Source of the DNA: Bordetella sp. LUAb4
GTDB lineage: Bacteria > Pseudomonadota > Gammaproteobacteria > Burkholderiales > Burkholderiaceae_B
DNA: 64,000 nt
Assembly: GCF_021325795.1 (NCBI RefSeq)
Contig: NZ_JAHPZX010000004.1
Coordinates: forward strand, 186,001-250,000
Reading direction: 5' to 3'
The notes below the pieces were generated by a model. It was not told the origin of the DNA, made no database searches, and saw only the letters and a list, made by a program, of their open reading frames with translations. Shown one piece after another: positions 25,526 to 36,282 of this stretch. The translations under genes were made by a program, and so were the position numbers. The stretch's first letter is position 1. Each line of letters begins with the position of its first letter.

Positions 25526-26257
25526 ATGTCCAATGACGATCAAGAACCGCGGCGCAAGTTTTTGCGCCAGGTGATATCCATCGTTCCAGCTTCGACGCTG
25601 GCAACGGGCGCGGCGCTCACGCAGACGGCCTGTAGCACCGAAACGTCGACCACGACGGCCGCCGCCGGTAGCACCACCCCCTACGACCCCCGTTACTTCA
25701 CCGCGGACGAATGGAAGTTCCTCCAGGCCGCGGTCGATCGTCTGATCCCCGCGGACGAGTTGGGACCGGGTGCGGTGGCTGCGCAGGTTCCGGTCTTCCT
25801 CGACAAGCAGATGGAACTGCCTTATGGCCACGGCAAGCTGTGGTACATGCAGGGCCCGTTCCACACGGACCAAACGCCGGAGATGGGCTATCAGCTGAGC
25901 CTGGCGCCGCGCGACATCTATCGCCTGGGCATCGCCGCGTGCGACGCGTATTGCAAGAAGCAATACAGCAAGATCTTCGCCGAGCTGGATCACGCCACGC
26001 AGGAAACGGTGCTGGGCGATATGGAGCACAACAAGGTCAAGTTCGACCAGGTGCCCGCCAACACTTTCTTCGGCTATCTGTTGAAGAACACCAAGGAAGG
26101 CTTCCTTTCCGATCCCATCCACGGCGGCAACGCCGACATGGTGGGCTGGAAGCTGATGGGCTTCCCTGGTGCCCGTGCCGACTTCGCCGACTGGGCCAAT
26201 CGCCCCGGTGAAAAGTACCCGTACGGGCCTGTTTCGATCTCCGGACGCCGAGGATAA
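25526..26257 (+). CDS. Gluconate 2-dehydrogenase gamma-subunit-like protein, Tat signal
   Basis: A 243-residue protein from ATG 25526 (MSNDDQEPRRKFLRQ); the frame is open upstream without coding character. The twin-arginine motif RRKFLR is followed by a moderately hydrophobic stretch and a Cys (TACSTE) that might be lipidated. The body fits the gluconate 2-dehydrogenase subunit 3 family: DPRYFTADEWKFLQAAVDRLIPADELGPGAVAA, FLDKQM and NTFFGYLLKNTKEGFLSDPIHGGNADMVGWKLMGFPG. In this family the small subunit chaperones and co-exports the flavoprotein, which has no signal of its own. It is the first gene of the gamma-flavoprotein-cytochrome operon, three bases before the GMC gene. Confidence 0.92.
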   Translation: MSNDDQEPRRKFLRQVISIVPASTLATGAALTQTACSTETSTTTAAAGSTTPYDPRYFTADEWKFLQAAVDRLIPADELGPGAVAAQVPVFLDKQMELPYGHGKLWYMQGPFHTDQTPEMGYQLSLAPRDIYRLGIAACDAYCKKQYSKIFAELDHATQETVLGDMEHNKVKFDQVPANTFFGYLLKNTKEGFLSDPIHGGNADMVGWKLMGFPGARADFADWANRPGEKYPYGPVSISGRRG

Positions 26258-26260
26258 TTC

Positions 26261-28036
26261 ATGGCAATCAAGAAAGACAAAGTCGACGTCGTCATCATCG
26301 GCCTCGGCTGGACCGGGTCCATCCTTGCGCAGGAACTGACCAGCGAAGGCTTGAACGTGGTGGCGCTGGAACGCGGCGCGATGCGCGACACGCCCACCGA
26401 CGCCCAATACCCCAAGGTCATCGACGAGCTGGACTACGCCGTGCGCGGCAAGCTGTTCCAGGAACTCGGCAAGGAAACCGTCACCATCCGCCACACCCCG
26501 AACGACCTGGCCGTGCCTTACCGCCAGAACGGTTCGTTCCTGCTGGGTAACGGCGTGGGCGGCGCGGGCTTCCACTGGAACGGCATGCACTACCGCATGC
26601 TGCCGGAAGAACTGGAACTGCGCTCGCACTACGAGCAGCGCTACGGCAAGAAGTTCATCCCCGAGAACATGACCATCCAGGATTTCGGCGTCACGTACGA
26701 CGAAATGGAGGAGCATTTCGACAAGGGCGAGTATCTGATGGGTACGTCCGGCAAGGCCGGCAACCTGAACGGCAAGATCGTCGAGGGCGGCAACCCCCTG
26801 GAAGGCGCGCGCAAACGCGAATTTCCCAACCCGCCGCTGGTCAACACGCTGGGCGCGCAGATTTTCGAGAAAGCCGCCAAGGAAGTCGGCTTCCACCCGT
26901 ATCCCGCGCCCGCGGCCAATGCTTCGCAGCCGTACACCAACATTTATGGCGTGCGTCTCGGCCCCTGTAATTTCTGTGGCTTCTGCGAAGACTTCGGCTG
27001 CTATATGTACTCGAAGGCATCGCCGCAGACGACCATTCTGCCGGTGCTGCTGAAGAAGGAAAACTTCGAGGTGCGCCCGCTGTCCTATGTGACGCGCATC
27101 AACCTGGATTCCGACAAGAAGAAGGCCACCGGCGTGACCTATGTCGACGCCCAGGGCCGCGAAACGGAACAGCCCGCGGATCTCGTGATCTCGGCGGCGT
27201 ACCAGATGCACAATGTGCGCCTGCTGCTGCTGTCGGGTATCGGCAAGCCATACGATCCCAAGACCGGTGATGGCGTGGTCGGCAAAAACTACGCTTACCA
27301 GATGAACGGTTCGATCAGCGCGCTGCTGCCCAAGGGCACGCAATTGAATCCCTTCATCGGCACGGGCGCCGGTGGCGTCGGCATGGACGACCTCAACGGC
27401 GGCCAGTTCGACCACGGCAAGCTCGGCTTCCTGGGCGGCGCCAGCATTCGGCACGTGCGTTACGGCGGCCGTCCCATCAGCCAGACCCCGACGCCTCCCG
27501 GCACGCCCAGCTGGGGCAGCAAGTGGAAGGCCGGTGTGGCCGATGCCTACCAGCGCCATATGTCGATCGGCATTTCCGGTTCGGTGATGTCGTACCGTGA
27601 CGCCTATCTGGATCTGGATCCCACATATAAGGATTCGCATGGTCTGCCCCTGCTGCGCATGACCTTCGACTGGCATGACAACGAATACGACATGCTCGGC
27701 TACCTGGGCGACCGTATCGAAGAGGTCGGCAAGGCGATGAAGCCGGAGAAGGTGATACGCGCCATTCGCAAGAAGGGCCAGCATTACGACACCCGGGTGT
27801 ATCAATCGACCCACACGACCGGCGGCGCCATCATGGGCACGAATCCGACCAACAGCGTGGTCAACAAATACCTGCAAAGCTGGGACGTCTCCAACCTGTT
27901 CGTGCTGGGCGCTTCGGCCTTCCCGCAGAACATGGGCTACAACCCCACGGGCGCGGTGGTCGCGCTGGCTTACCACGCGGTGAAAGCGATCAAGGAGCAA
28001 TACCTGAAATCGCCCGGCCCGCTGGTGCAGGCTTGA
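26261..28036 (+). CDS. GMC oxidoreductase, catalytic subunit of a membrane-bound sugar/polyol dehydrogenase
   Basis: A 591-residue FAD enzyme. The dinucleotide fold is at the N-terminus (DVVIIGLGWTGSILAQELTSEGLNVVALERG). The C-terminal GMC domain has VSNLFVLGASAFPQNMGYNPTGAVVALAYHAV with the catalytic-region Asn. Residues 236-247 contain four Cys (C236, C239, C242, C247; CNFCGFCEDFGC), a cluster that recalls the Fe-S site of bacterial FAD-glucose dehydrogenases. No signal peptide is present, so export would ride on the Tat signal of the gamma subunit. Electrons would pass to the triheme cytochrome encoded next. The substrate could be gluconate, glucose, sorbitol or another polyol; specificity cannot be read. 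Confidence 0.95.
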   Translation: MAIKKDKVDVVIIGLGWTGSILAQELTSEGLNVVALERGAMRDTPTDAQYPKVIDELDYAVRGKLFQELGKETVTIRHTPNDLAVPYRQNGSFLLGNGVGGAGFHWNGMHYRMLPEELELRSHYEQRYGKKFIPENMTIQDFGVTYDEMEEHFDKGEYLMGTSGKAGNLNGKIVEGGNPLEGARKREFPNPPLVNTLGAQIFEKAAKEVGFHPYPAPAANASQPYTNIYGVRLGPCNFCGFCEDFGCYMYSKASPQTTILPVLLKKENFEVRPLSYVTRINLDSDKKKATGVTYVDAQGRETEQPADLVISAAYQMHNVRLLLLSGIGKPYDPKTGDGVVGKNYAYQMNGSISALLPKGTQLNPFIGTGAGGVGMDDLNGGQFDHGKLGFLGGASIRHVRYGGRPISQTPTPPGTPSWGSKWKAGVADAYQRHMSIGISGSVMSYRDAYLDLDPTYKDSHGLPLLRMTFDWHDNEYDMLGYLGDRIEEVGKAMKPEKVIRAIRKKGQHYDTRVYQSTHTTGGAIMGTNPTNSVVNKYLQSWDVSNLFVLGASAFPQNMGYNPTGAVVALAYHAVKAIKEQYLKSPGPLVQA

Positions 28037-28050
28037 GAGGGGGAATCGAC

Positions 28051-29430
28051 ATGCTGAATCGTTACGCTATCGCGACCCTGATCCTGGCAAGCGCCACGGC
28101 TTCCACCGTGGCCTGGAGCCAATCGTCGACGCAGTCCGACGCGTCGACCACCGCGGCTACAGCCCCGCAAGCCTCTACGGCCCCGGCGGCAGGCCAGGCT
28201 CAGGCCCCGGCCAACTCGGAAGATCAACAGCTTATCGCCCGCGGCGGCTATCTGGCCAAGCTGGGTGATTGCGTTGCCTGCCACACGGCGGAAAAGGGCA
28301 AGCCTTTCGCCGGCGGCCTGGCTTTCGACACCCCGGTGGGCAAGATCTATTCGACCAACATCACGCCTGACAAAGACACCGGCATTGGCAAGTTCACGCT
28401 GGAAGACTTTGACAATGCCGTGCGTCACGGCATCGGCAAGGACGGCTCCACGCTGTATCCCGCCATGCCGTACCCGAACTACGCCAAGATCCGTCCGTCG
28501 GACATCAAGGCCTTGTACGCGTACTTCATGCACGGTGTGCAGCCCGTGGCGCAAGCCAACAAGGACTCCGACATCACCTGGCCGCTATCCATGCGTTGGC
28601 CTCTGTCGATCTGGCGCCATGTGTACGCGCCCGACGTCGTGACCGACGATGCCTCGGCGGACAAGGATGCGGTGCTGCGCGGCAAGTATCTGGTCGAAGG
28701 CCTGGGCCACTGCTCGGCGTGCCACACGCCGCGCGGCATGGGCTATCAGGAAAAGACGCTGTCCGACGGCGATACCGCCTTCCTGTCCGGTGGTGTCATC
28801 GACAACTACCTCGCCAAGAACCTGCGCGGTGACATCACCGACGGCCTGGGCAAGTGGACCGAAGCGGATATCGTCGCGTTCCTCAAGAGCGGCCGCAACG
28901 ACCATACCGCCGCCTTCGGCGGTATGGCCGACGTGGTCGAGAACAGCCTGCAACATGCCAGCGACGAGGACCTGACCGCCATCGCCAAGTACCTGAAGAC
29001 GCTCAAGCCCGTCGACCCCAACGCCAAGGCGCTGGCTTATGACGACACGGCATACAAGGCCCTGATCTCCGGTTCGGACCGCAGCAACGGCGCGTTGACC
29101 TTCGTGGACAACTGCATGGCCTGCCACCGCGCGTCGGGCAAGGGCTACGAGCAGACGTTCCCGGTGCTGGCGCAGAACTCGGCGGTCAACTCGGCCGATC
29201 CGACTTCGCTGATCTCCATCGTCCTGCGCGGCGGCGAGATGCCCTGGACCAAGGCCGGCCCGACGCATTACGGCATGCCCGCGTTCGATGATCGCCTGAC
29301 CAACCAGGACATCGCCGACGTGCTGACGTTCGTACGTACGAGCTGGGGCAACAAGGCGCCGGCGGTTACCGCCGACCAGGTCGCCAAGATCCGCAAGGAC
29401 TCGGGCGCCGTGGCGGAACCCAAGCGTTGA
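28051..29430 (+). CDS. Triheme cytochrome c subunit of the GMC dehydrogenase
   Basis: A 459-residue exported cytochrome started at ATG 28051 behind GAGAGGGGGA, 14 bp after the flavoprotein stop. The signal (MLNRYAIATLILASATASTVAWS) is followed by a Ser/Thr/Ala/Gln-rich linker to about residue 58. Three c-type heme motifs are evident: CVACH at 74-78, CSACH at 221-225 and CMACH at 355-359. Each domain has the expected downstream Met region (for example GGEMPW...MPAF). This is the layout of gluconate and glucose dehydrogenase cytochrome subunits that pass electrons to ubiquinone. A strong terminator 78 bp downstream closes the operon. Confidence 0.96.
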   Translation: MLNRYAIATLILASATASTVAWSQSSTQSDASTTAATAPQASTAPAAGQAQAPANSEDQQLIARGGYLAKLGDCVACHTAEKGKPFAGGLAFDTPVGKIYSTNITPDKDTGIGKFTLEDFDNAVRHGIGKDGSTLYPAMPYPNYAKIRPSDIKALYAYFMHGVQPVAQANKDSDITWPLSMRWPLSIWRHVYAPDVVTDDASADKDAVLRGKYLVEGLGHCSACHTPRGMGYQEKTLSDGDTAFLSGGVIDNYLAKNLRGDITDGLGKWTEADIVAFLKSGRNDHTAAFGGMADVVENSLQHASDEDLTAIAKYLKTLKPVDPNAKALAYDDTAYKALISGSDRSNGALTFVDNCMACHRASGKGYEQTFPVLAQNSAVNSADPTSLISIVLRGGEMPWTKAGPTHYGMPAFDDRLTNQDIADVLTFVRTSWGNKAPAVTADQVAKIRKDSGAVAEPKR

Positions 29431-29507
29431 AGTTGAGGGCAAGGCGGGCCAGCCCTGTGCTGGCCTGAATCGCGCACTGGTGATCCCGCAATCTGGGAAC
29501 TGCCATG

Positions 29508-29542
29508 AAAAAAAACGGACATCCTTGGATGTCCGTTTTTTT
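29508..29542. terminator. Strong bidirectional Rho-independent terminator
   Basis: Eight A's lead into ACGGACATCC, two T's and GGATGTCCGT, followed by seven T's, which is a textbook intrinsic terminator readable in both directions. It lies 78 bp after the cytochrome stop and ends the GMC-dehydrogenase operon, while also insulating the next gene's promoter. Confidence 0.95.
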
Positions 29543-29709
29543 ATGTCTGTAAAAACAATTCAGAAGTAATTTTCAGATTTGATTCAGCTTAAATTTGTTA
29601 GATTTTGTCTTATCTAAGAATAAAGAGATCGAATTGTGGTGGATTCGAGACGGAGATACACGGTATACGAGCGGCAGCGCGCGTCGTGCCTGCGAAAGGA
29701 AACCGGGAC

Positions 29710-30522
29710 ATGAGTTGGTGGCGTGAATTACTTGGCCTGAAGGCGCGGCGGCGGCGGACAGCAAGCGAGGCACCGCCTTCAGTGACCGATCATGGTGTGG
29801 CGCCTGCAATAAGGGCCATGGCCGTGGAGCCGGTCGTCGAGAGCCACGTTGCGTTGAATGATTTCGCAGCCACCGGGACGGCGCGCGACGCGTGCTACGC
29901 CTTGCTTGGCGAGGTCGAGCCGGACGTGTTGGCGCCCCTGGTCAATCCCGCGCTCATGGGCGGGCCGGCGTGGCCGGCCATGCGCCAGGCGTGGAATGTC
30001 ATTCATCGGCGCGGATCGACACTGGTGATCAGCAATGGCCTGAGCGATCCGTTCGACCCCCCGGGGTCCGATCCGGAGACGGACCGTTTGGGATTCGGCG
30101 TGGAGGTCTATGCGGAAATGCGTGGCCAGCCGATGCAGGATCTGGCCCGCTCCTGGCTTTTCGATCTGATTTACCAGGTCAGCCAGAATGTGGCCCATCA
30201 CGGCCAGTTCCATCGCCTGATCGATCGCCACGGCGTGTTGTCCATGGTGCTGGAGGTCAAGGGATTGCCGCCGCAATGGGTGTCGCCCGATGGCATGGCC
30301 GGCATGCTGATCGGCCTGCCTGCTGCCTCCGTGCCGGCAAGCTTCGATACGGCCAGGGGGCCTGTGCGCTTGCTGGCGGTGACGCTGCTGCATCCGGGCG
30401 AGGTGGCTTTCCTGGAAAGCAGCGAGGACGTCCTGGGCAATCGGCGCATCCTGGCCGAAAAGCTGTCGGCCTTGCCGGGCGGGCACGTCAACGATCTGGG
30501 ACGCGCGCCGGTCGTTGAATGA
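29710..30522 (+). CDS. Hypothetical protein, possibly suppressor-of-fused-domain-like
   Basis: A 270-residue soluble protein from ATG 29710 (MSWWRELLGLKARRRR), with AAAGGA upstream; the frame is open further upstream through an AT-rich promoter-like stretch. The first 60 residues are basic and low-complexity. The remainder (GSTLVISNGLSDPFD, LGFGVEVYAEMRGQ, SWLFDLIYQVSQNVAHHGQFHRLIDRHGVLSMVLEV, PVRLLAVTLLHPGEVAFLES) loosely resembles bacterial suppressor-of-fused-type domains, but I cannot be sure. There is no signal peptide or membrane segment. It stands alone between the GMC operon terminator and a convergent gene, with its own AT-rich promoter region (29543-29709). Confidence 0.8.
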   Translation: MSWWRELLGLKARRRRTASEAPPSVTDHGVAPAIRAMAVEPVVESHVALNDFAATGTARDACYALLGEVEPDVLAPLVNPALMGGPAWPAMRQAWNVIHRRGSTLVISNGLSDPFDPPGSDPETDRLGFGVEVYAEMRGQPMQDLARSWLFDLIYQVSQNVAHHGQFHRLIDRHGVLSMVLEVKGLPPQWVSPDGMAGMLIGLPAASVPASFDTARGPVRLLAVTLLHPGEVAFLESSEDVLGNRRILAEKLSALPGGHVNDLGRAPVVE

Positions 30523-30571
30523 CCGGCGTGGGTGATAGGCGGGACCCGTGATGCGGCCCGCCACGCGTTCT

Positions 30572-31375
30572 TCATCCTGCCTTGGTCATCGCCTGGTAGG
30601 TGTTTTTCACCATGGCTTCCAAGGTCGGCAACAGCGTGTTCGCCAGATCTTCGCGATACCCGTAGGGTTCGGTCTCATCCATGTACACGCACTGCGCCAT
30701 TTCCAGCTGCACGGCGTGCACGCCGTCTTGCGGACGGCCATAGTGGCGCGTGATGTGGCCGCCTTTGAAGCGGTCATCGATCACCCAGGTGTACGGGCCG
30801 GCGGCGGCCGCCGCCATGGCCGCCTCGCGTAACGCCGGGGCACAAGCCGCGCCGCTGAACGTGCCGATATTCAAATCGGGCAGGCGGCCTTCGAACAGAT
30901 AGGGTAGTTCGCTGGCGATGGAATGCGCTTCCCACATCAGCACGTGTCCATGCTGCTGGCGCACGCGTTGCAGTTCAGCGTTCAAGGTGTCGTGATACGG
31001 TTTCCAGTAATCGTGCACGCGTTGCGCGGTCTCTGTCGCGTCGGGAGCGTCGGCAGGATCCAGGTAGACCGGTTCGCCATGAAAGGTCGCCACCGGACAC
31101 AAGGTGGTGGTGGTCTGGCCGGGGTAGAGCGCGGCGCCGTCGCTGGGACGATTCACGTCGATCACATAGCGTGAGTAGTTCGCGCGCACCATCGATGCGC
31201 CCATCCGCCGGGCGAAATCGTACAGGCGCGACAGATGCCAGTCGGTGTCGGCCAGCTTGCGCGCGGCCGGCGTCATGCGGCGGGCATACGCTTCTGGCAG
31301 ATGTTCACCGCCGTGTGGGATGGAGATCAGCAGCGGGATGCTGCCTTGTTCAAGACTGACGATGGGCAGGGTCAT
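30572..31375 (-). CDS. N-formylglutamate amidohydrolase family protein
   Basis: A 267-residue enzyme from ATG 31375 (MTLPIVSLEQGSIPLLISIPHGGEHLPE). Family hallmarks are ISIPHGGEHLP, VDVNRPSDGAALYPGQ (close to the usual RDPSG.SLYPGQ), YWKPYHDTLNAELQRVRQQHGHVLMWEAHSI and DLNIGTFSGAACAPAL. The His/Glu residues of SIPHGGEH and EAHS are the likely zinc ligands. Known members cleave N-formylglutamate in histidine breakdown, but no other hut gene is here. Its start overlaps the dehydrogenase stop by 4 bp, and it is the last gene of the oxoprolinase/peptide-importer cluster, so an N-blocked glutamate or related amide is the probable substrate. Confidence 0.92.
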   Translation of the reverse strand: MTLPIVSLEQGSIPLLISIPHGGEHLPEAYARRMTPAARKLADTDWHLSRLYDFARRMGASMVRANYSRYVIDVNRPSDGAALYPGQTTTTLCPVATFHGEPVYLDPADAPDATETAQRVHDYWKPYHDTLNAELQRVRQQHGHVLMWEAHSIASELPYLFEGRLPDLNIGTFSGAACAPALREAAMAAAAAGPYTWVIDDRFKGGHITRHYGRPQDGVHAVQLEMAQCVYMDETEPYGYREDLANTLLPTLEAMVKNTYQAMTKAG

Positions 31376-32376
31376 GGCTGGTGCTCGCTGGAAAGAGGGT
31401 GTTGCGGAAGACGGCGCCGGTCCCATACGTCCGGACGCGCCATGTGGGGCGGCCGGCGGCCGGACAGCACGTCGATGATCTGCTCTGCGCATTGGCTGGC
31501 GGTGGCTTGCAAGGCTTCTTGCGCGGAGCCCGCCACGTGAGGCGTCAACGTGACGTTGGGCAGTCCGGCCACCACGGCGCCGGCGGGCAAGGGCTCGGTT
31601 TCGAAGACGTCGAGTCCGGCACCGAACAGATGGCCATCGCGCAAGGCGTCGGCCAGGGCCGCCTCATCGATGAGACCGCCACGCGATGTGTTGATGACGA
31701 TGGCGCCGCGCTTCATCCGGCGCAAGGCGGTCGCGTCCAGGGTGTGGCGGGTGTCGGGGCGCAGCGGGCGGTGCAGGGACACCACGTCCGCCGTGGCCAG
31801 TAGTTCGTCCAGGCTGGCGGCGCGTTGCGCGCCCGGCGGCAACGCTTCGTCGGCCGGCAGGCTGGGCGACCATACCACCACACGCATGCCCAGCGCCTGG
31901 GTGACCATGCCGCAGAGTATGCGTCCCGTGCGTCCCAGGCCGATGATGCCCAGCGTCTTGCCGCACAGGGAGACCATGGGTTGTTCGTACTTGAAACGCC
32001 AATGTCCTTGGCGCGTGGCGATGTCGGCTTGCACGGCCTGGCGCGCGGTGGCGAGCATCAGCATCAATGCGTGTTCGGCCACTGCTTGCACATTGGCCGA
32101 GGGCGTATACACGACGGGAATGCCGATGTCGCTGGCGTGCGCCACGGCGATCTTATCGGTGCCGGTGCCATGGTTGGCGATCACGCACAGGCGCGGCGCC
32201 ATGTCGATGAGTTCAGCCGGCAGGCTGTCGCGCACCAGAACCGCGTCGGCCCGTGCGATGACCTGGCGCAGGGCGTCCAAAGAGGTGCCGGGGGGCTCGA
32301 TGACCTCCATGCCGGCCGCGCGCATGCGCTGCGGTCCGCTGGGATGGACGGGTTGGGCGATGACGCAGGTGAGCAT
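31372..32376 (-). CDS. D-isomer-specific 2-hydroxyacid dehydrogenase
   Basis: A 334-residue NAD-linked enzyme from ATG 32376, with GAAAGGAAG upstream. The Rossmann motif is GIIGLGRTG, the catalytic Arg lies in NTSRGGLIDE, Glu in DVFETEPL and His in LTPHVAGSA: the complete R/E/H triad of the family. The N-terminal substrate domain has NHGTGTDKIAVAHASDIGIPVVYTPSANVQAVAEHALMLML. It interconverts a 2-oxoacid and a D-2-hydroxyacid. In this cluster it might reduce the 2-oxoacid produced by the aminotransferase. It overlaps the downstream amidohydrolase gene; a 121-bp gap separates it from the M20 gene. Confidence 0.93.
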   Translation of the reverse strand: MLTCVIAQPVHPSGPQRMRAAGMEVIEPPGTSLDALRQVIARADAVLVRDSLPAELIDMAPRLCVIANHGTGTDKIAVAHASDIGIPVVYTPSANVQAVAEHALMLMLATARQAVQADIATRQGHWRFKYEQPMVSLCGKTLGIIGLGRTGRILCGMVTQALGMRVVVWSPSLPADEALPPGAQRAASLDELLATADVVSLHRPLRPDTRHTLDATALRRMKRGAIVINTSRGGLIDEAALADALRDGHLFGAGLDVFETEPLPAGAVVAGLPNVTLTPHVAGSAQEALQATASQCAEQIIDVLSGRRPPHMARPDVWDRRRLPQHPLSSEHQP

Positions 32377-32497
32377 CGGTAGGCTTCCTTTCTTGCTTTG
32401 CGGTGTTGCTGTGTTGTTGCGTGGCTTTGCTGTAGTGATGGCCGATCGGCGGGGGGGCTTGCGGCGGGTACCGCGCGGCTCGATCAGTTTTGTTCGT

Positions 32498-33761
32498 TCA
32501 GTCCGGCCCGCGCAGTCCCGCTCGTTCTGCCAGCACCCGCCCAAGGGTACGAGTTCCCGCCGCGAAGTCCGTCATCGCCATGGCCTCATCCGGGTTATGG
32601 CTGCCGTTGGCGTTACGCACGAACAGCATCGCGGTGGGCACGCCCTGATTGGCGAATGTGGCGCTGTCGTGGCCCGCGCCGCTGGGCATGTCGCGCACGC
32701 TCGCTTGGGCCGCCGCTGCCGCGTCATGCAGGGCCTGGCGCAGCGCGGCATCCATGAGCGCCGGCTGACTGCCCGACACCGGGCCCCAATCGAAGCTTAC
32801 GCCTTGCGCGTCCGCGATGGCGTTGGCGGTTTCGTGCAGACGCTCGTCCATCAGGCGCAAGGTGTCGGTATCACGCGACCGGATGTCGACCGTGAAGGAC
32901 ACCAGGCCAGGGACTTTGCTGAAGTCCGCCTGTTTGGGATCGGTGTAGACCTGGCCAAAGGTCAGCGTCAATTCGTGCCCGTCCGCTTCGAGCTCGGCCC
33001 ACGCGTCCTGTAGCCGGTCGATCAAGGCCGCCAACGCTACCACGGCGTCGGCGCGATGGCCGCGTGGCGTGGCGCCGGAATGGGCATAGCGTCCGCGCAC
33101 GCGGGCATCGCGGTAGCGGTGGCTGCCGCAGATGCCGCTGACCACGCCCAGGGCCTGGCCGCCGTCGATCAGCACCGGTCCTTGCTCGATATGCAGTTCG
33201 ATGAAGCAATCGACAGCGGCGGCGCGCAGCGTGGGCACGCCCGCCGCCACCAGTTCCGGCTGGCCGCCGCAATCGCGCATGTGATCGCTCAGGGAGCGCC
33301 GTGTGTCGGCGCGCGGGCTTTGCAGGGCCGCTGCATCGAGCAGGCCGAAAGCGGCCTTGCTGCCGACGTAGGACACGGGAAACCAGGCGCTTTCCTCCGC
33401 GCGTATGCCCATGACGACGACGTCGCGTTCCGGCGTCATACCGGCGCGCACCCATCCGGCCAGGACTGCGATACCTGCCACGACGCCGGCCGCGCCGTCG
33501 AAGTTGCCGCCGCGCGGTACGGAATCCAGGTGCGAGCCGGTCACCACGGCGGGCAGGTCGCGCTGCCGGCCGGGCAGCGTCAGATAGAGATTCAGCGCGG
33601 CATCCTTGCGCACTTCCAGGCCCAGGTGGCGCGCGCATTCCTCCATGATCGCATGGCCCGCCTGTTCGCCGGGGCCGTAGGTATCGCGCGTGATGCCCAC
33701 GCCGTCGTGGCTGCGGGCGCGCAGCTGTTCGAAGAGGCGTTCGGCGAGCAGGATGTAGGGT

Positions 33762-33769
<8 letters not shown>
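32498..33769 (-). CDS. M20 family Zn-dependent amidohydrolase (N-carbamoyl-amino acid hydrolase/allantoate amidohydrolase type)
   Basis: A 423-residue enzyme from ATG 33769, overlapping the upstream ATPase stop by 8 bp. The metal ligands are visible in TGSHLDSVPRGGNFDGAAGV (His and Asp), the EES of GIRAEESAWFP, HIEQGP and the C-terminal GAGHDSATFA. The dimerisation domain SHRYRDARVRGRYAHSGATPRGHRADAV is typical of hydantoinase/carbamoylase-type M20 peptidases, which open N-carbamoyl or ureido amides. Translation coupled to a peptide-type importer suggests that it acts on the imported amide. Confidence 0.94.
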
Positions 33770-35435
<1,666 letters not shown>

Positions 35436-35439
35436 GTGA

Positions 35440-36279
35440 TCAGGCTCCACGTTTGCGCAGTTGCGGATTGAGGGCGTCGTTCAGGCCTTCGCCGATCAGG
35501 TTGATGGCCAGCACCGTCAGCATGATGGCCAGGCCCGGCCACAGGCTCATCATCGGTGCTTCGCGCAACATGGTGCGGGCCGCGCCGATCATGAAGCCCC
35601 AACTCATCAGGTTGCGGTCGCCCAGGCCCATGAAGGACAGCGCCGATTCGGTAAGGATGGACGTCGCCGTCATCAGCGACGCCGTGACGATGATGGGCGA
35701 AGCGGCATTGGGCAGGATCTGCGTCAGGATGATGCGCAGCGGACGCTGCCCGATGACGATCGCCGCCTGCACGAATTCACGTGTACGCAAGGTCATGAAT
35801 TCCGATCGCACCAGGCGTGCCACCGGTGGCCAGGACACGATGGCGATGGCGCCCACGATGGACACCAGATTGGGCTTGAAGATCGCCACCAGCACCATCG
35901 CCATGGCCAACTGCGGAATGGTCTGGAAGAACTCGGTCAGGCGCATCAGCAGATCGTCCAGGCGGCCGCCGAAGTAGCCGGCCAGGGCGCCCACCAGAAT
36001 ACCGATCAATACCGCGACGGCGGTCGAGATGACGCCGATCAGCAGCGACACGCGGGCGCCATAAGCCAGACCCGAAGCGATGTCGCGGCCCAGCATGTCG
36101 GTTCCCAAAGGATAGGACGGGTCGCTGAAGGGAGCCAGCAGCGGCGACGCCACCATCATCCACGGCGACTCGTCGAACCAGAACGGGGCCAGCAGGCCGG
36201 TCAGGATCACGGCCAGCAGGATGATGACACCGGCGGTGGCGCCCCGGTGGGCGCAGAAACGTTTGGCAAAGGCTTTCAT
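35440..36279 (-). CDS. Peptide-type ABC transporter permease, DppC class
   Basis: A 279-residue inner-membrane protein of about six helices. The extracytoplasmic loop has PSYPLGTDMLGRDIASGLAYGARVSL, the DppC/OppC hallmark. The coupling loop is EFMTLRTREFVQAAIVIGQRPLRIILTQILPNAASPIIV. It lies 3 bp after the DppB-like permease and pairs with it. Confidence 0.96.
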   Translation of the reverse strand: MKAFAKRFCAHRGATAGVIILLAVILTGLLAPFWFDESPWMMVASPLLAPFSDPSYPLGTDMLGRDIASGLAYGARVSLLIGVISTAVAVLIGILVGALAGYFGGRLDDLLMRLTEFFQTIPQLAMAMVLVAIFKPNLVSIVGAIAIVSWPPVARLVRSEFMTLRTREFVQAAIVIGQRPLRIILTQILPNAASPIIVTASLMTATSILTESALSFMGLGDRNLMSWGFMIGAARTMLREAPMMSLWPGLAIMLTVLAINLIGEGLNDALNPQLRKRGA

Positions 36280-36282
36280 GAA

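Noticed and set aside
25511-28000. Minus-strand open frame of 829 codons opposite the GMC dehydrogenase operon
   Set aside because: It is antisense to two well-supported genes and has no recognisable motif, signal or ribosome site.
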